Below, piece by piece: positions 5,198-5,806 of a DNA stretch of 5,806 nucleotides (the first letter of the stretch is position 1; every line of letters begins with the position of its first letter). The position numbers and the translations under genes were made by a program. The notes beneath the pieces were generated by a model that did not search any database, had not been told where the DNA came from, and saw nothing but the letters and a program-made list of their open reading frames with translations. Origin of the DNA: a bacterium (lineage in GTDB: Bacteria > Desulfobacterota > Deferrisomatia > Deferrisomatales > BM512); NCBI GenBank assembly GCA_009724975.1, contig SRXB01000142.1:1-5806 (forward strand), read 5' to 3'.

Positions 5198-5806
5198 TTA
5201 ATGGCTGTCGCCGTCGGAGGCCTTGAGCTGGAGGCTCTTGGCGACACCGTGAACCGCGATGCCCGCGGCGGCGGCGGCCGTAAGGCCAAGGCCGATCTTC
5301 GTTGCGGTGACGTCCGCGCCGAAGCCGGGTACGTTGGGAACGCGATCGTAGAAGGGGCCCATGGTGTCCCAGAAGCCGGGTTCCGAGCAGCCGACGCAGC
5401 CGTGACCGGCCTGTACGGGCCAGCTCTGTCCGTCGTTCCAGCGGACGGTCGGGCAGTTGTGGAAGGTGCTCGGGCCCTTGCAGCCCATCTTGTAAAGGCA
5501 CCAGCCCTGACGGTGACCCGCGTCGCCCCAGGCTTCCACATACTGGCCCTGGTCGAAGTGACCGCGACGTTCGCAGTTGTCGTGGATGCGCTTGCCGTAG
5601 GCGAAGAGCGGACGGCCATGCTTGTCGCAGGCGGGCAGTGCGCCGAAGGTGAGGTAGTGGACTACGGTGGCGGTGAGGTTGACGACGTTCATCGGGCAAC
5701 CGGGGAGGTTGACGATGGGGACGTTGGAGATGATGTCGCGCACGCCCTTGGCGCCGGTGGGGTTGGGCGAGGCGGCGGCGATGCCGCCGTAGGAGGAGCA
5801 GGTGCC
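5198..5806 (-). CDS. hyaA: [NiFe] hydrogenase small subunit, C-terminal part (5' end outside the window)
   Basis: Electron-transfer subunit with three iron-sulfur clusters. The open frame runs off the right edge, so the Tat signal and the first two proximal-cluster Cys are missing; 202 residues remain. Numbering from the edge: C3 (GTCSSYGG) and C37 (LPGCP) bind the proximal cluster; H75, C78, C103 and C109 the distal [4Fe-4S] cluster; C118, C137 and C140 the medial [3Fe-4S] cluster. NPTGAKG, WNDGQSWPVQAGHGCVGC and SEPGFWD are standard family blocks. A C-terminal hydrophobic, Ala-rich helix (about 168-188, with H186) would anchor it in the membrane beside the cytochrome b. The position five residues after C3 is Gly; in O2-tolerant enzymes an additional Cys (C120) is found there. 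It leads the visible operon; any promoter is outside. Also called hupS or hyaS. Confidence 0.96.
   Translation of the reverse strand, partial: GTCSSYGGIAAASPNPTGAKGVRDIISNVPIVNLPGCPMNVVNLTATVVHYLTFGALPACDKHGRPLFAYGKRIHDNCERRGHFDQGQYVEAWGDAGHRQGWCLYKMGCKGPSTFHNCPTVRWNDGQSWPVQAGHGCVGCSEPGFWDTMGPFYDRVPNVPGFGADVTATKIGLGLTAAAAAGIAVHGVAKSLQLKASDGDSH

Noticed and set aside
3192..5201. Open frame of 669 codons on the plus strand, opposite the hydrogenase large subunit
   Set aside because: It lies codon-on-codon opposite the large-subunit gene. Stops there need TTA, CTA or TCA in the sense gene, which this GC-rich gene avoids. Its product is a low-complexity Gly/Val/Asp/Glu-rich sequence with no recognisable domain, while the opposite strand encodes an unmistakable hydrogenase.
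5143..5699. Alternative minus-strand frames over the small-subunit gene
   Set aside because: Arg/Pro/Ser-rich shadow products with no motif; the correct frame holds all expected cluster ligands of the small subunit.

Overview
The window reads as a GC-rich genome of the Desulfuromonadia/Geobacter type, or a related member of the former Deltaproteobacteria. This is an inference from gene content: a tandem-repeat multihaem cytochrome c, a small haem lipoprotein and a membrane-bound [NiFe] hydrogenase operon in the order small subunit, large subunit, cytochrome b, maturation protease. That is the order I recall for the hya operon of Geobacter. No rRNA, tRNA, CRISPR array, insertion sequence or phage gene was found.

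Layout, left to right. (1) Positions 2-823, plus strand: the 3' part of a multihaem cytochrome c with 12 CXXCH sites in view, built from a 45-residue two-haem repeat and closed by a strong hairpin terminator (834-862). (2) Positions 882-2195, plus strand: a compact three-gene run made of a CoA-pyrophosphatase-type Nudix hydrolase, an unrecognised 163-residue mostly helical protein, and a monohaem cytochrome c lipoprotein whose start overlaps the preceding gene by 46 bases. (3) A perfectly symmetric hairpin at 2195-2224 that can end transcription from both sides. (4) Positions 2231-5806, minus strand: the [NiFe] hydrogenase operon, transcribed right to left. It has the 3' two thirds of the small subunit (cut by the right edge), the complete large subunit, the b-type cytochrome membrane subunit and the HyaD/HybD-type endopeptidase.

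How they work together. The hydrogenase genes form one functional set. The small and large subunits form the H2-oxidising heterodimer on the outer face of the cytoplasmic membrane, the cytochrome b passes electrons to the quinone pool, and the protease removes the 15-residue C-terminal tail from the large subunit after nickel insertion. The two plus-strand cytochromes suggest an electron-transfer neighbourhood, but terminators separate them from the hydrogenase operon and nothing in the sequence shows a direct partnership. All space is accounted for: gaps between genes are under 60 bases, and no gene-free stretch exceeds 300 bases.
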